Shown here: one piece after another, positions 1 through 19,558 of the stretch | Layout: every line of letters begins with the position of its first letter | Position numbering within the stretch: position 1 is the stretch's first letter | DNA from: Owenia fusiformis | Taxonomy: Eukaryota; Annelida; Polychaeta; Sabellida; Oweniidae | Assembly: GCA_903813345.2 (NCBI GenBank) | Contig: CAIIXF020000009.1 | Location: 13,836,347 to 13,900,346, forward strand | Direction: 5' to 3' | Length of the DNA stretch: 64,000 bases | Notes under the pieces: generated by a model | What the model was told of the DNA's origin: nothing | Database searches by the model: none | What the model saw: only the letters and a program-made list of their open reading frames with translations | Program-made: the position numbers and the translations under genes

Positions 1-285
1 AATGTATCACATATTATATTACTCACTGGACCAGATGTCATCAGAGAAATGGGCCCTTGACTTCTATCAACGTTTTTAGTTTGAATAAAACCCAAGGAAA
101 AATAGTCTATGCAGAGTTTGATCTATTCACAGCACTGGCACACATTTACTGCACTATGATTGCTCCAGAGTTCACCATATCAGCTTCAAGTGTAGGAATA
201 ATAGCATATACAATCAGGCCCCATTGTACACTACAATAACTCCAAATTATTTGTTCAATTTCGAATCCATAGCTTTCCTAAAGTA
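1..285. other. Rac 3' flank
   Basis: AT-rich sequence just downstream of the Rac stop codon, probably 3'UTR. No conserved coding signal was recognised on either strand. Confidence 0.5.
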
Positions 286-7167
<6,882 letters not shown>

Positions 7168-10100
7168 GGCTTCGCTCTTGCTATATCCTTCAGTTTGTAA
7201 TATTATAATATTTTATTTTGCTTCAGTATCACGGTATCCTCACTAATGGAATACAATTCAAGTTATTGCCAACTTCTCAATCAATGGCGGCTTTAAATAG
7301 GGACCCCCAGCAATGTTTCTAAAAATAGACGAACGCTTATAACATTAACAAATCAGTAGCACTTCCTTTAAATCAAAATATATTTGTAAGATGGCACTTC
7401 CTTTGCCATTTTGAAAATTACATTCCTCTTTACAATTACAAGCATTTGTTCAACTTATGTGATATTGGGCATATTTTCCATATATATTACCCACAATCAG
7501 CACCATCAATTCAAATAGCCTGCAATGTACTCATGGGTATAAATCCACGATGGTAGAATCAACTTTGCAGCATATTTACATTTATTTTTTACCATTTATT
7601 TCTAAATGGTTCAAACTTGTTACATTAGAAACTGAAACAAAACAAATACAGGCCTACCTCCATTCCAGTTCGAAAATAGTCTTGCATGCACATAGGTAGG
7701 TACCAAATAGATTGAACTTATGTAATCCGTACATTATATACTTTTTCAAAATGTACATTTATTGATAAAAGTGGTGCAATATCATTTCTGATTATTGTGA
7801 TTAACCTTCCAAAATGATTGAAGCATTATTTTTTAAAGATGATGAATAAAACTATTAATAAAGGGCAGAAATTTAAACCACAGTAGTAAACAAATGAATA
7901 TGCATAGACTGCCACTGAAATGACCTAGCTACTATAACTGGGGGGAGGTTCTAGAGATTTCAAGTGAGACTACCCTTAAAGATTGATAATCCTTTTCTTT
8001 CATAAAGATCTTATTATCATCAAAACATGTAGAATTGACTATCTAGCCCCAAGGTAACTATTTTTTCTCTGGTACAGGGCTTTGAGCTGTTGGGGTAGAG
8101 TTATTGGTCTTAAATTATAATCAGGCATTTGCACATATTGAGAAGGATAAACTTGAATATTTCTTTATTTTTAACTGAATTTTTTCCACCTTTATTAATT
8201 TCCACATGTGGAGAAAAAATATCAATAACAAACCTACATGGGGAATAGACATTCAAAAGCAACATACTCAAATTATCACTAAAAATATGGCTCAACCCAA
8301 CTGTTATAACTAGCAGCATAAAGTGGAAAATAGTCTGAAAATCTTGAAGTCTGAAAAGTTTAGAGCCCTTACACGGGACAAAAAGGTATCTAATTTAACT
8401 GTAGTATAAACCTCAGAAATGAAAACACAAATTAAGCTGAGGATCAGCATTAAAGCCACATTGATTTATTGTAGATACACATGTGATAGGTTGGAGGTAG
8501 ATCTAGCTCATAACTATGTTTTTCAAAATTAGCAAAAGTTAAATCCTAAGCATGAATGAAAACAGCCTTTAAAGGTGCAACAACAATTAGTGCAGGGGGG
8601 CCATTAAACGATCATCGACCAGTGTCAAAACAAATTTAGGTTTGGATATTTCATCAAGACTAACATATATTTTCATTTGAACATTATTTCAGCTGATATT
8701 CCTATTGAAACGTGGTGGATCTTAAAAATCTATGAGTGAGACTCCCTTTATAGAAGCTTTGAACTGAATTTACACTTCTTAATGCTGAAATTTATAGTTT
8801 ATACATACATTTTATGAAAATAGGTATGTCAAAGAAGGTGTTAAGCCAAATATTGACCTGATAGCTCAGAAAAAATGAAAATTTTCGAATTTTCTCTCTA
8901 CAGTCCTTGTTGCCCCTTTAACATCATGAATCTAGCAGGTTCAATATACACTATGTATTTTGGTTTCTTCACTATGGCCAAAGAGGGCAGTGTTGGAAAT
9001 GTTCATTGGTTTTACCTACCCATCCATTAAACCCAACATAAAATGCAAGTTGATATGTTACTTTTGTATCAAATGTTTATTTTACTGTTTAAATATGAGA
9101 AACTGAAATACATTTACATTCAATCTCAATGTAATAATAATAGACAGTTGATTGTAATGTACAAGTACTACAATCCAATGAAATTGAAGGGTCAAATGAA
9201 TGAAATATTTCATGAATGACAATATGCACTCCTAAATGATTCAACATATCATACTAATAAAATAATAACAATACTTTTCAATGACGTTTTTTTAATTTGA
9301 ATCCTAAATTGAATAAAAATAACATCAACAGCAGCATTTGGCACTATGCAGCTCACTACATAAGCTATTATCATTCTGGACTGTGTTGAAAAATATTGCT
9401 GAACAATATGAATATGCTCAATTATAATAAATTTAATTTTGACTCAAAAAGAAATCTTGATTTATTTTGAATTCTGTTTGCACTAGCTATACATTGGAGA
9501 AACTTATGTAGAAGTGTGCAGTGAAGTATGCATTTTCTAGACATACACTAACCTCATATTACATGTCTTACGGATAGAGTACAACACATAAACTGCTGAA
9601 AAGAATACTTCGTTTTAAAGTTTTAAATCATTATGATAACCCTGCTTAAATTCCTGCTAATAATGTATTAAAATGACAAATAATAGTGAACAACTGAATA
9701 ACAAAACATATGATGGCCCTGTTATCAGATTAAAGAGAAAAGAAACCATAATAGGCAAGAAATGTAATTTAAATGTTAAAGTCAGAAGATTGTACAGAAC
9801 TACTATGACCACAACAAAGATTGATAATGAAGCGACTAGAATCAATGACCTAAATGAACTGAAGAACGCTTTAATCTGTACATATGCCCCATAAAAGTGG
9901 GGACCTAATAGTTTCAGGATTAGAAACACTATAAGTTAATCTTAACACGATTGCTACACAGATTTACACAGGTATAACACAACATCACAGGGAGTTAATA
10001 TTTGCTTGTTAAAATGCCATGAACTAAGTTGCATGGAGTTTACAAATTATTTATTCATTCATGCTAGCACCAGTATATGGGTTGTTATGAACCCCCAATA

Positions 10101-11241
10101 TAGTCCTGGTATGTCGTGAGAAACAAGTCAAAAACACAAGTAGAACAAACTATACATATTAATATATATTAATTTTACTTGACAACAACTGAAAATAAAC
10201 AAAGAATGTCAGTTTTTTGTCCAAGGTGGATTTTCAATAACAATTTCAGTGAATTTAGTGCAGTTTGTTATGTATCGTACAAACTTGGTGAATATCACTC
10301 ATATTTTACCACATAAAAGGTGTGAGGACAATTACACAAAAGGCAATGGATAAAGCGCTGGCCAAGTATAGGCTCAACTGAAATGGCTCCTAACAAGAAG
10401 ATATTCAGTTGAGGGTATGCTGTACAGTTCTGAAGTGAATACTCAATAGCCAGATATATTACATGACACTTTAATTAGTGATGTGATGATGTGATGGTTT
10501 TTATTTACATTATCCTACATTATTTGTACACATCCTATTAAGAAAATTGTTTAATTTAAAAAAAAACATTGTCGTTTAAATATAACTTCTTATATCTGTA
10601 CATGCTAAAACTTTTTCAGAACAATTTCATTTCCTTAAAAATACTCTATCAATTTTGCGATTTTTGAAACAATTGACTCCATGTACAATTTCCTATAATG
10701 ATATGCTGGACAGTACACCATGTGATGAATTGACTAAAAATTCCCAATAAAGTTATATTGCTGGCTTTATTATATTATGTACTTAAACACATGGTTACAC
10801 TATCAGAGCAGTGCCACTCACTTATGATAATAAATTTAGAATTAAAACAAATATTTAATTTCATGATCATCAAAGAGAATATTTGGCAATACCCTAATGT
10901 CTCCATAAGTGTATTATAAAGTCACATTCACAGAATCAAGTTTTTGTTAATTATTCAGCTTGAAGGTATAATATCCTGTTAATAGGTTTTGCACTTCCAA
11001 TTCGATCCTAATCATTTGACGTAAAGGCAAAATTAACCATTATCATTGCATTGCGTTTGCTTTGTTTTGTCACAGTGGGGTGGACTGTTATAGTTTGTTC
11101 TCAGATCCTATACTCTATCAGCAGAATGGTTGTTCTAGTATTGCTGTCTATGCTCTATTCTCCCCTACAGGTTGACAATGCCTTTACATCAACGCAATAA
11201 TTTCATAAACTGATACTCCCATTTGTCTAAGGTAACTGCGG
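7168..11241. other. Rac upstream region and SAR1 3'UTR or intergenic sequence
   Basis: No exon of a recognisable gene was found on either strand. The part nearest 11241 is likely SAR1 3'UTR because it directly follows the SAR1 stop codon. The Rac promoter and any 5'UTR exon should lie just above 7167 (about 7168-7350). Short ORFs in this AT-rich stretch have low-complexity translations with no family resemblance. Confidence 0.5.
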
Positions 11242-14200
11242 TCAGTTAATATACTGTGCAAGCCATCTGAATCCCTCTCCATAGCCCTGTCGTTTTAGCA
11301 CACTACACATAAACAGTTCCATGGGTCTGCCATGTAGGTCATTCTTTGCTACTGTGCCCTGGAAAATATGAGATTTAAACTAAATTGATTACGTTCAGGA
11401 AATAGACATTTCAAGTTTATAAATACTCAGCATTCATATCTATACTGTTTAACCTTTAACGTGCTGCTGGTGAACATGTCCATTCGAGGCTAATATGTCC
11501 ACCACAACTGCCGATTTACCCGGTCGCCAAGATTGAACTTTTAAAAACTAACTTTTTGCCGCCAGTAAAGCTGCTGGCCAATCAGATTCCTCGTCACATA
11601 ATACTTCCCATGAGGCCATTTAAATGACGTCATTATAATACAAATGGCAAACTTTTCAAAAATTTTCTAATTTAAGTCACTTTTGATTGTTTCTAATGGA
11701 TACTATCTTAATGAAAACTTCGAGGATATGGACTGGGATTTTAAGCTATCAAGGCTTTTGGAAGCAGATAATGGAGATCAGAAATTGAATTTTAATCTTT
11801 TTTTCTGAAGCGAAAAGTTGAAAATAGATCGTTGCAAATTCAGATTTGGATTCAGACCAGAGGTTGAGTCTTCCAAGGGGCGTAGTGGTGGATTCTGGAG
11901 TAGTATTCATGGTATACGAGGGTTGTCCCAGAAGTAATGCACTATATTCTCTAACTTTCTTTAATATTCTTCAATTCAGCTGAAATTTTGTGTATATAAC
12001 AATTGAAGTTTTATCTATTATATCCTGAAGTTTAAGCATCCAACATTAATATTAAGTCTTAATATGGTTGCTATAACAACATGGGGGTAGGGGTGGGTGG
12101 GGCAGGTACCAATTTTTCTAATTATGAAAAGATCTAAAGTGTTATTTTATTAATATTTCTTTCCTTTAAATGGTCAAAATGTTTGGGAAATTGTTAAAAT
12201 TATTCAGCACGATGTTAACCAAGTACGAATAATGACATTTAGCACTGTGATGTCATAATACCACATTTCAATAGTCTCGAATTCAAATACAGTCACAGTC
12301 AAGAAATTGCAAAAATAGCTGCAATTCTCACCTGATAACAGAAGGCCTTGCGTTTGGTGGCCTAATTTCATACTTCACTTGGACTCACAGCCACGCAAAA
12401 CAATGCTACCATGAAGAAAGTATATAAGGAGTATATACCAGATAGAACTAAAATTATGGGGTGGCAGAAGAGATTTAAAAGAGACGATTTGTCCCTGTAT
12501 GACAACTCCAAACATGGGAGGCAAAAACTCCACAAGTCACAGTGGAAGAAATTGCCGAGAGTGTTTGACCTGACAGGGATCAAAAGTATATAATATGCAA
12601 AGGGCAATATTTTGAGAAAATGTGAAATGGGACACTGTGCAATATACATCCATTAAATCTTGGATGTTCTCATAGTAATTTAGTATCTTAAAATGTATTT
12701 TTGAGCATACTTCTTATAGCTACACAAAATGGTATTTGTTGATTAATTATTTCATATTTTCAATTTTTTATTCCTTTTGACGTGACTGTATAACCTGCCC
12801 CGCCCTACCCAAACTCACCAACTTGATTTTATTATAACATCAATATAGTTTTATCAGTCAACATGAAAATTTGTAGAATAATCAAAATGTATCTAAGGAA
12901 CATTTACTGAACATTTCATGGAAAAATATCAATTATTGATAAAGTTAGAGCATATAGTGCATTACTTCTGGGACAACCCTCGTATTTATGCCCAGTTGTG
13001 TTTATTTATGGAAAAACTTCATCAGATATTTTTCACGAGCTAAGCCAGTGTATCTTCCTTTTTTCCTTAACTTTTGTGAAAATTCTATCCAGATTTATCT
13101 AGTAGTTATTGAGATATTAATTATTTAGTCCAGGCTGGGTATATCATTTTTTCCACTATTCAAAAAATAAGCCAGATGCATGAGATAAATTTGCCAAAAT
13201 AGGGCAGCATGCCAAGGGTTAATTTTCTCTTTGAATTTAACTCCTGCCAATAGCAATGAAGTTGCCTGTAGTAACTACTCACATACTAAATATTATAATG
13301 AAAGAGACGAGACAAAAAGACAAGTTTGTTACACAAACAGTAGTACTATACAGACAAAACATGGTTTAAGTATGATAATGTTCAAAGTTTATTCTCATTT
13401 AAACAAACTTAGATTGCTTTGATTATTTGATAAGGAGGCTCCAGGAAGGGTCTATCATTATCATCTGAATGAAAGATATTGTAAATCACATTTTTACAAC
13501 ACTTTTGATCATGGACACTGTTGAGATACTGTCTATCAAATGCCATGTGAGTGCCTTACCTTTCCTGTGGTCTGGCCATGTAGACCAAAGTGGTGTCTCA
13601 GTTCATCCTCACTGGCTGCTCCAGCAGCATCTATCTTGTTTCCTAAGATCAGCACAGGGGCACTGGCAACCTGCTCATCTGTTAATAAACTCTGCAATAC
13701 ACATGCACAATCAATCAATCAATCTATCATCAAATAATTACAAACTTTGCCAAATTAATTAATGATACACTAGAGGCAAGTTTACACAATATTTTGAGTT
13801 ACAATCATCACAAAAATATACAAGAATATATTTATTGCTTATTTCAAGGAGGAAATGAATACAATATTTACATTTTGCATGTATTCATTTTGTGCAAATT
13901 CATTTATTTTGAAGAAATGAAATATTTCATCTTCTACATTGTAGTTGTTAAACAACTGCCCAGTTTGATTAGATTTCAGGCAACCCATTGAGTTATTGTA
14001 TTTTAAGTCTTAATTGTGGTCAGTTTGGCAAATATAACAGTAACAATGAGTATATATTTGAAATGTACTTCCACAAATGAAATCAAAATTCATCATATTA
14101 TTTGAAATGAGCTCTATGAATAAAGCATATAGTTTCATTTTATCTAAATTTGCTTCATATATAAATAAACCAGCAATAAATGCATAAAAAGCATACATCT

Positions 14201-16542
14201 AGTTCAGCTTTGGCTTCTGTGAATCTTTCTCTATCTAAGGCATCTACCAGGAATACAATACCATCTACAGCTGGGAAGTAATCTTTCCACACTCTGCGTG
14301 CTGGAACATACAACAATCAATGGATTATCATTTACCATAGCTAGTAGCTACACTACATAATTGACTTAAATGGGTCTAAACATTAACTTACTCATGACAT
14401 GAAACAGAAATGAACCATGAGGGATTCTAAATCCCCACCAATATGAAAGATGAAAAGCACTAATAATGAGTTACATCGAGTGACCAGTTGAAAAAACTTT
14501 TTATCTTCTCTACTAGCAAAGATCATCGGGTAAGTAGATACTAATGGTGATTTCTGCTCAACATTTCCAAACAATGTGGCGGTCACTTTTGGATATTAAA
14601 TTTTGTGTAGAATTTGGCCTATATAGTAAAAATGACACTGATTAAATGTTTATACCTTGTTGATGTCCTCCTAAGTCAAAGGTTGTGAATTTCATACCAC
14701 CCATGGACAGTTCTTCAGATGCTACAACATAATTAGCCACATCTTAATAATATATCACTATTAGCTGTATGCAGGTATACTGGAAGTGCAATCTGATATT
14801 CCTAACTTGTTCTCAAATGCTAACATCATGTTAACATATACATGTATTATCTCATGGCTGAGAAAATACTAGGTTAATCCTGTTTAGGTATTTGAATAAT
14901 AGTAATTGAGACATACTCCCCATCAGAAACACATTAGATAACATTAATGCTGGTTAATACCTATACATGCATTTATATAACAGTAGATAACGAATTACAC
15001 ATACAAAGATTTGCCACCTGCCACCATGGTCAGGATCTACTAGATAGTGTTACTGCAAGTTATGATGAATAACTCTAAATAGCTATAAATTATTGAATGC
15101 AGGTGATGGAGGTAATTTCACATATAGCATATAGGCCATGTGGCTTTTATTGATTGGACTGGAATTTCTTCTGAGTTTAAGATCAAATTGGTATTAATTC
15201 ATGAAATAGATCTTTATTATAGTTATATATACAAATTCATAATATTAATATATTTAGTATTATTTACATATTCAATTTCAGTATTATCGAAATGGGATGC
15301 ATATTATTTTTAAATTATTCTGGTTCCACATCAAAAGTGATCAATCTTTAGAACAGCAATTAGTACAGTGTTATCATTTGGCTGCTGATGAATAGCTTTG
15401 ATGAATGCTGGGCCAATGCACAAGGTGGGCCATACTTACTTGGATGTAGGGTGGGTACAGGTTGGGCCATACGGTCATCTTTGAGCATATGTAGTAGTGT
15501 TGTCTTACCAGCATTATCTAATCCTAAGAACACCAGCTTACCAGATTTCTTATATAAACCTATAAGACATCATGCTAACAGTTAACAATGTAACAATGCA
15601 ACCATGTTAATGGGACAACTGGGTTAGTTTAGTAGTCACTGTGATCTAGCAAAATTATTCTGAAATAAATTAGTCAGATAATCACAATATTATTTATGTG
15701 TTTGCCCTTATAAAATTACCTCTTAATATTTCAAGAGCCTCTTTTTAACACTAAATTGGCCAATAAAACTAGACCACAGTGACATGTATGAAGATTTGTG
15801 ATTTCATAAAACTGTTCAGCCAAGTTTACTCTACAACGTAACAAAACATGATTAGTATAACTGCAGTGCATCTACAAAGCAACAAAACGTAAATATTAGT
15901 CGCTGCAGACATTGTAAATCACAAGCACATTCCATTCATTGCTTCAGCTTCTGTAGGGGATTCTCTGACTTACTGGGGTGTAGAGTAGGTACTGGTTGAG
16001 TCATATGGCCCTCCTTCAGTACACTCAACAATGTCGTCTTGCCAGCATTATCCAGACCAAGAAATATAATTTTTCCATTGCGCTTTCCCAAACCTAAAAA
16101 TGTTGACTGTATTCTACATCTACATCAATGATCTGCAAAAGGCTAATAAGTCCATTTAAAGTAGATACATAGTTTACTACTTTCTGTTTCATAGAGATTA
16201 TATTTAGATCAAAATCATTTTGTAGTTTGTTTCTAAATGAGCCAACAGTTACTTTTATATTTCTACCAAGTTTAAAGACCTCAATCGTGAATTGGATCGT
16301 GTCCATTGTCATCTTAGTTATTTATGAAAGATGGGGGTTAAATATACCATAACACTTCATTTTTGACAACTCTTGACGTTTGGACACCAAAGATGATTAA
16401 AGTTAAGTACTAGAGAAAACACTAGTCTTTTAGACAGCCAAATGTCAAAACATAATCAGATGTCTGTATGGTAATTCAAAATGATAATAGATAACTCACC
16501 TAAATAATTTAACATTCCTGTAAAAAATTCCCAGATAAACAT
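11242..16542 (-). CDS. SAR1: SAR1 COPII-initiating small GTPase, complete, with duplicated exon 2
   Basis: On GTP loading by Sec12, SAR1 inserts its N-terminal helix into the ER membrane and recruits Sec23/Sec24 to start COPII vesicle budding. Exons in transcript order: 16500-16542, then either 15974-16093 (2b) or 15440-15559 (2a), then 14656-14721, 14197-14300, 13560-13691 and 11242-11358. With one copy of exon 2 the frame is intact for 193 aa (human SAR1A/B are 198). Positions with exon 2a: amphipathic N-terminus [16 protein letters not shown]-loop GLDNAGKT (27-34), TFDLGGHQQ with the catalytic-type His at 74, NKID (129-132), and the typical SAR1 C-terminus [15 protein letters not shown]...QYIN. 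There is no N-myristoylation glycine, which fits SAR1 rather than ARF. The AG at about 16566-16567 may be the acceptor for an upstream 5'UTR exon. A mariner-derived element lies in the last intron. Confidence 0.96.
11917..12982. mobile_element. Degenerate Tc1/mariner-type transposon, 1066 bp
   Basis: Ends are inverted repeats reading CGAGGGTTGTCCCAGAAGTA inward for more than 40 bp, each flanked by TA as expected of the Tc1/mariner superfamily. Inside, the plus-strand frame around 12411-12593 includes [20 protein letters not shown], which resembles the mariner N-terminal helix-turn-helix (WxxRFKxG...DxxRxGRP). No catalytic DD(D/E) region is readable, so the copy is dead. It lies in the last SAR1 intron. 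Confidence 0.85.
15440..15559 (-). CDS. SAR1: SAR1 alternative exon 2a (P-loop exon, canonical version)
   Basis: A 120-bp exon flanked by acceptor TTATAG and donor GTAAGT. It starts after one base of a Gly codon and ends with one base of a Thr codon. It encodes [20 protein letters not shown] followed by [19 protein letters not shown]. This version is closest to the standard animal SAR1 sequence ([29 protein letters not shown]). It lies downstream of 2b in the transcript, separated by a 414-bp intron. Confidence 0.93.
15974..16093 (-). CDS. SAR1: SAR1 alternative exon 2b (divergent P-loop exon)
   Basis: A second 120-bp exon with the same phases as 2a, an acceptor ending TTTTTAG and a donor GTAAGT. 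It encodes [20 protein letters not shown] followed by [19 protein letters not shown]. It differs from 2a at 11 of 39 whole codons, while all nucleotide-contacting P-loop residues are unchanged and many synonymous sites differ. Open frame, conserved length, intact splice sites and mostly conservative changes argue against a pseudo-exon. Inclusion of both exons would keep the frame but duplicate the P-loop, so mutually exclusive use is the likely mode. Confidence 0.88.
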
Positions 16543-16956
16543 CCTGCTTGTATTTGGAAGACAACTGAAAGTGAAAAAATATAATATTTTTACCAACTTA
16601 AAGTTGTCATAAAATCAACAGTGGTCTCTGGGTTAGATTGGGAGTCTTGCATTAAAAGGTCATTTCAATTTATACTGTCTTCAGAGTCAAAACATATCAT
16701 GTGCAAAATGCAGGAGTTTCATTAGCAGCAGGCGACAGGTGATTTTCACCAGTTTTCACAAAATTGCATGTTGTTTTGAGGGAATTTTGGATTTCCATTA
16801 ATTTTGCCAGTTGTTTTCATTTATTTAGCCTGCTGTCAGATATTCTAGTGAAACCCTTGAAAATGACAGCATACTTTATGTGAAAATGGTCTAATTTATA
16901 GTGACATTGAATGCTATGCATGTTTGTATGTATGTATGATTTTCTGATGAAGGTAA

Positions 16957-17498
16957 ACATAGATCAACCGAGTTGTATCACAAAATCTAAAGAGATTAAT
17001 TTGCAAATATACAGAGAAAGTAAACTTTTCAGAAATCACAAATAGTAGCAAATCAAATTGTGTGCTGAAATCAACCGAATTTGTGATTAAAACAAGATAT
17101 TGGACAGATCTATTTCCATTTCTTACATGTATTTAGTGGCTTCTCTTGTACATGTTGTAATGTGTTATTTTAGTGAAATGAAAATCTTACAAGATCTTCA
17201 TAAGCAAAAACAAAACGTCATAAATCAACATAGATCAACCGAGTTGTATCACAAAATCTAAAGAGATTAATTTGCAAATATACAGAGAAAGTAAACTTTT
17301 CAGAAATCACAAATAGTAGCAAATCAAATTGTGTGCTGAAATCAACCGAATTTGTGATTAAAACAAGATATTGGACAGATCTATTTCCATTTCTTACATG
17401 TATTTAGTGGCTTCTCTTGTACATGTTGTAATGTGTTATTTTAGTGAAATGAAAATCTTACAAGATCTTCATAAGCAAAAACAAAACGTCATAAATCC
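16957..17498. repeat. Tandem duplication, period 271 bp
   Basis: The block starting ACATAGATCAACCGAG at 16957 is repeated at 17228 with almost no differences, so the duplication is recent. A run of about 114 codons is open through the second copy but resembles no known protein. It lies upstream of SAR1 exon 1. Confidence 0.9.
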
Positions 17499-17673
17499 CC
17501 AAATTTATCTAGTTTCAACTTCCAACTTGGTCTTGGGAGCCTTCAAGTTCAATAGAACCTTACATAAGATTTCCAAAGTGGTACTAGCCAGGCACATAAT
17601 AATTACTAGGGATGTCACGGGACAAAAATATTTCGGGACTGGATGGGAATTATCCCGGCTGAGTTCCACAATG

Positions 17674-18610
17674 TACTATTTTTTTCATGGCCTGAGTTCG
17701 TCGCTAACATGCTAAATATAAGAGTTAGCTGACGTTTAGGAGTCTGACTTACCTTCTAAAGGTTAGAACCCAAATCTTAATGAAACCATATCACCTTTGT
17801 TGCGTCTATGATGATGCATAAACACAGCATTTGATAGAAATTAGTGTACAGTCTGACTTACCTTCTAAAGGTTAGAACCCAAATCTTAATGAAACCATAT
17901 CACCTTTGTTGCGTCTATGATGATGCATAAACACAGCATTTGATAGAAATTAGTGTAAATGCTTTTCCGACTTTTTCATTTTTCATCAATGTTGACTTCC
18001 GGGAAGGCGTTCTAGTTATCACTAAATAACGCATTGACCCTTGAACTTTACTTTGTTGACGTGTCAACCAAGCATGTCTGGTGTGAAAATTAAAATAATA
18101 TTAAGCAATGTTCTACATCCGCCAAGCTAAGTGAAGTAGCCAATATTTAAAATTACCAATTTCAAGTGAAGTACGCAACGAACGAAACTGCGTGATCTGC
18201 ACTCCCACAATTGGTCTGAACAAAATGCTACGTACAAATATGAGCCGTCTGCTGTATTAGTCGATACGAGTAAGACCTGTTGGTGATGCTTTATAATTTA
18301 GACCAAAACATTGGAGAACAAACGAACCTGTAAATCGTGAAAACAACGAACAAATATTCGGTTTTCACATATGTTCGGTAATTTTTTGTATTGAAACTTC
18401 CGGAACTTACAAGGAAATCATTCATTTTCACGGTCAATGATTTACCTCTTGGATGTTGTGGCAAATGCTCCATGGTTGACGGAACAAAGGTGATATGGTT
18501 TCATTAAGATTCGGGTTCTAACCTTTAGAAGGTAAGTCAGACTCCCAAACGTCAGCTAACTCTTATATTTAGCATGTTAGCGACGAACTCAGGCCATGAA
18601 AAAAATAGTA
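17674..18610. mobile_element. Non-autonomous TIR/foldback element, about 937 bp
   Basis: Left end TACTATTTTTTTCATGGCCT and its reverse complement at 18610 begin terminal inverted repeats of roughly 130 bp. Part of the left arm (17741-17849) is duplicated in tandem at 17850-17958 with a period of 109 bp, while the right arm has only one copy. No transposase was seen. It probably lies within a SAR1 5'UTR intron. Confidence 0.75.
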
Positions 18611-19128
18611 ACCTTGTCCGATGGATGACATAGAACATACTGGTGAGTAGATACGTGGTTACATCACATCATTTCGTTAATTTAACCATATGAACTGGTT
18701 CCCAGAATAAAAAATTTGAGTGTAGATTTAGAGTCCCCACATCCTAGCCTTTTAGAGTGAATGCCTGGATATCCCAGAAAGACTTGGGAAACTTGCTTTA
18801 CCACGATTTACATTTGGAGGCACATAAAGATTGTAAAATAAATACCTACAAACCTCCCAAATACATCCAGTCTGTAGGCTATCTGACTGATTTTCATTTG
18901 ATTTTTTGTCAAAAAAAAATTATTGCGAAGTTCTTCATAAATTACTGATTTCACAGTTATCATTCAATCATATGCGGATATTTATGAATGGTATTGAAGT
19001 GATTTTATAGATAGATGACATACCTGATGAAAAAAATTCGTATTCTCAGCTATTACAGCTACAAATGTAAAGAAAACGAAGAAAATATTGTTTCCGCTGT
19101 ACACGAAGCAAAATGGCGATTTCCTTAC

Positions 19129-19240
19129 GTCATCATCAGTAAAATCTGAAAGTCGATGTTTCATTGGATTAAAAATTTACGCCTACCAATCAGATGAGCT
19201 GTAACATATAAACGTAGAATACGTTTCGCTCATGCGCAAA
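19129..19240. promoter_or_regulatory. Probable bidirectional promoter of SAR1 (minus) and MRPS24 (plus)
   Basis: On the minus strand, GATGATGAC followed by GTAAGG at 19123-19128 is a strong donor that could end a SAR1 5'UTR exon. On the plus strand a short MRPS24 first exon appears to start at 19241. Between and next to them are a CRE-like TTACGTCATC (19125-19134), a CATGCGCA NRF-1-like octamer (19231-19238) and an inverted ETS core CTTCCGGG (19248-19255). This is inference from motifs and gene arrangement; no transcript evidence is available. Confidence 0.45.
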
Positions 19241-19264
19241 ATGGCAGCTTCCGGGTGTAAAAAA
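19241..19264 (+). CDS. MRPS24: Probable first coding exon of MRPS24 (MAASGCKK)
   Basis: ATG GCA GCT TCC GGG TGT AAA AAA is followed by GTTAGT, a possible donor. It ends in phase 0, exactly the phase needed to join the acceptor at 26092, which otherwise lies oddly against the next ATG. The joined protein would be 165 aa against 167 in human, and human MRPS24 also begins MAAS. An upstream in-frame ATG at 19232 would add three residues. The proposed intron of about 6.8 kb is filled with transposons. This is inferred, not proved. Confidence 0.5.
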
Positions 19265-19558
19265 GTTAGTATTTTTTACTTTTTTCATATTTTTACCTTT
19301 ATATCTCTCTTGAAGTCCCTTCACAATGATGATCGTATTTTTAATTTAACCCGGACAATAGCCTTCAACTGTTTTTCTTCTTTAATTTTCAATGATTCAA
19401 TCAAAACTTGGCATTTGTTGTAGACCCTATCTGTTGCAAGACTAACGCCGGTTATCTCGTTCCAAGACTATCTCTACGTTCTAGTCTTGCGAACGTCTTA
19501 TTCTTTTGTCTGTACGATTACAACATGGGAGAATTTTCTACGCTTCTTACACTTAAGA

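Noticed and set aside
9657-9929. Hydrophobic 90-codon minus-strand ORF between Rac and SAR1
   Set aside because: It overlaps an opposite-strand ORF in AT-rich sequence, has no homologous look and no supporting splice context; hydrophobicity follows from T-rich codons.
15440-16093. Exon 2b as a dead duplicated exon or a separate retrogene
   Set aside because: Both splice sites, frame, length and all nucleotide-binding residues are intact, and the changes are mostly conservative, unlike a decaying copy.
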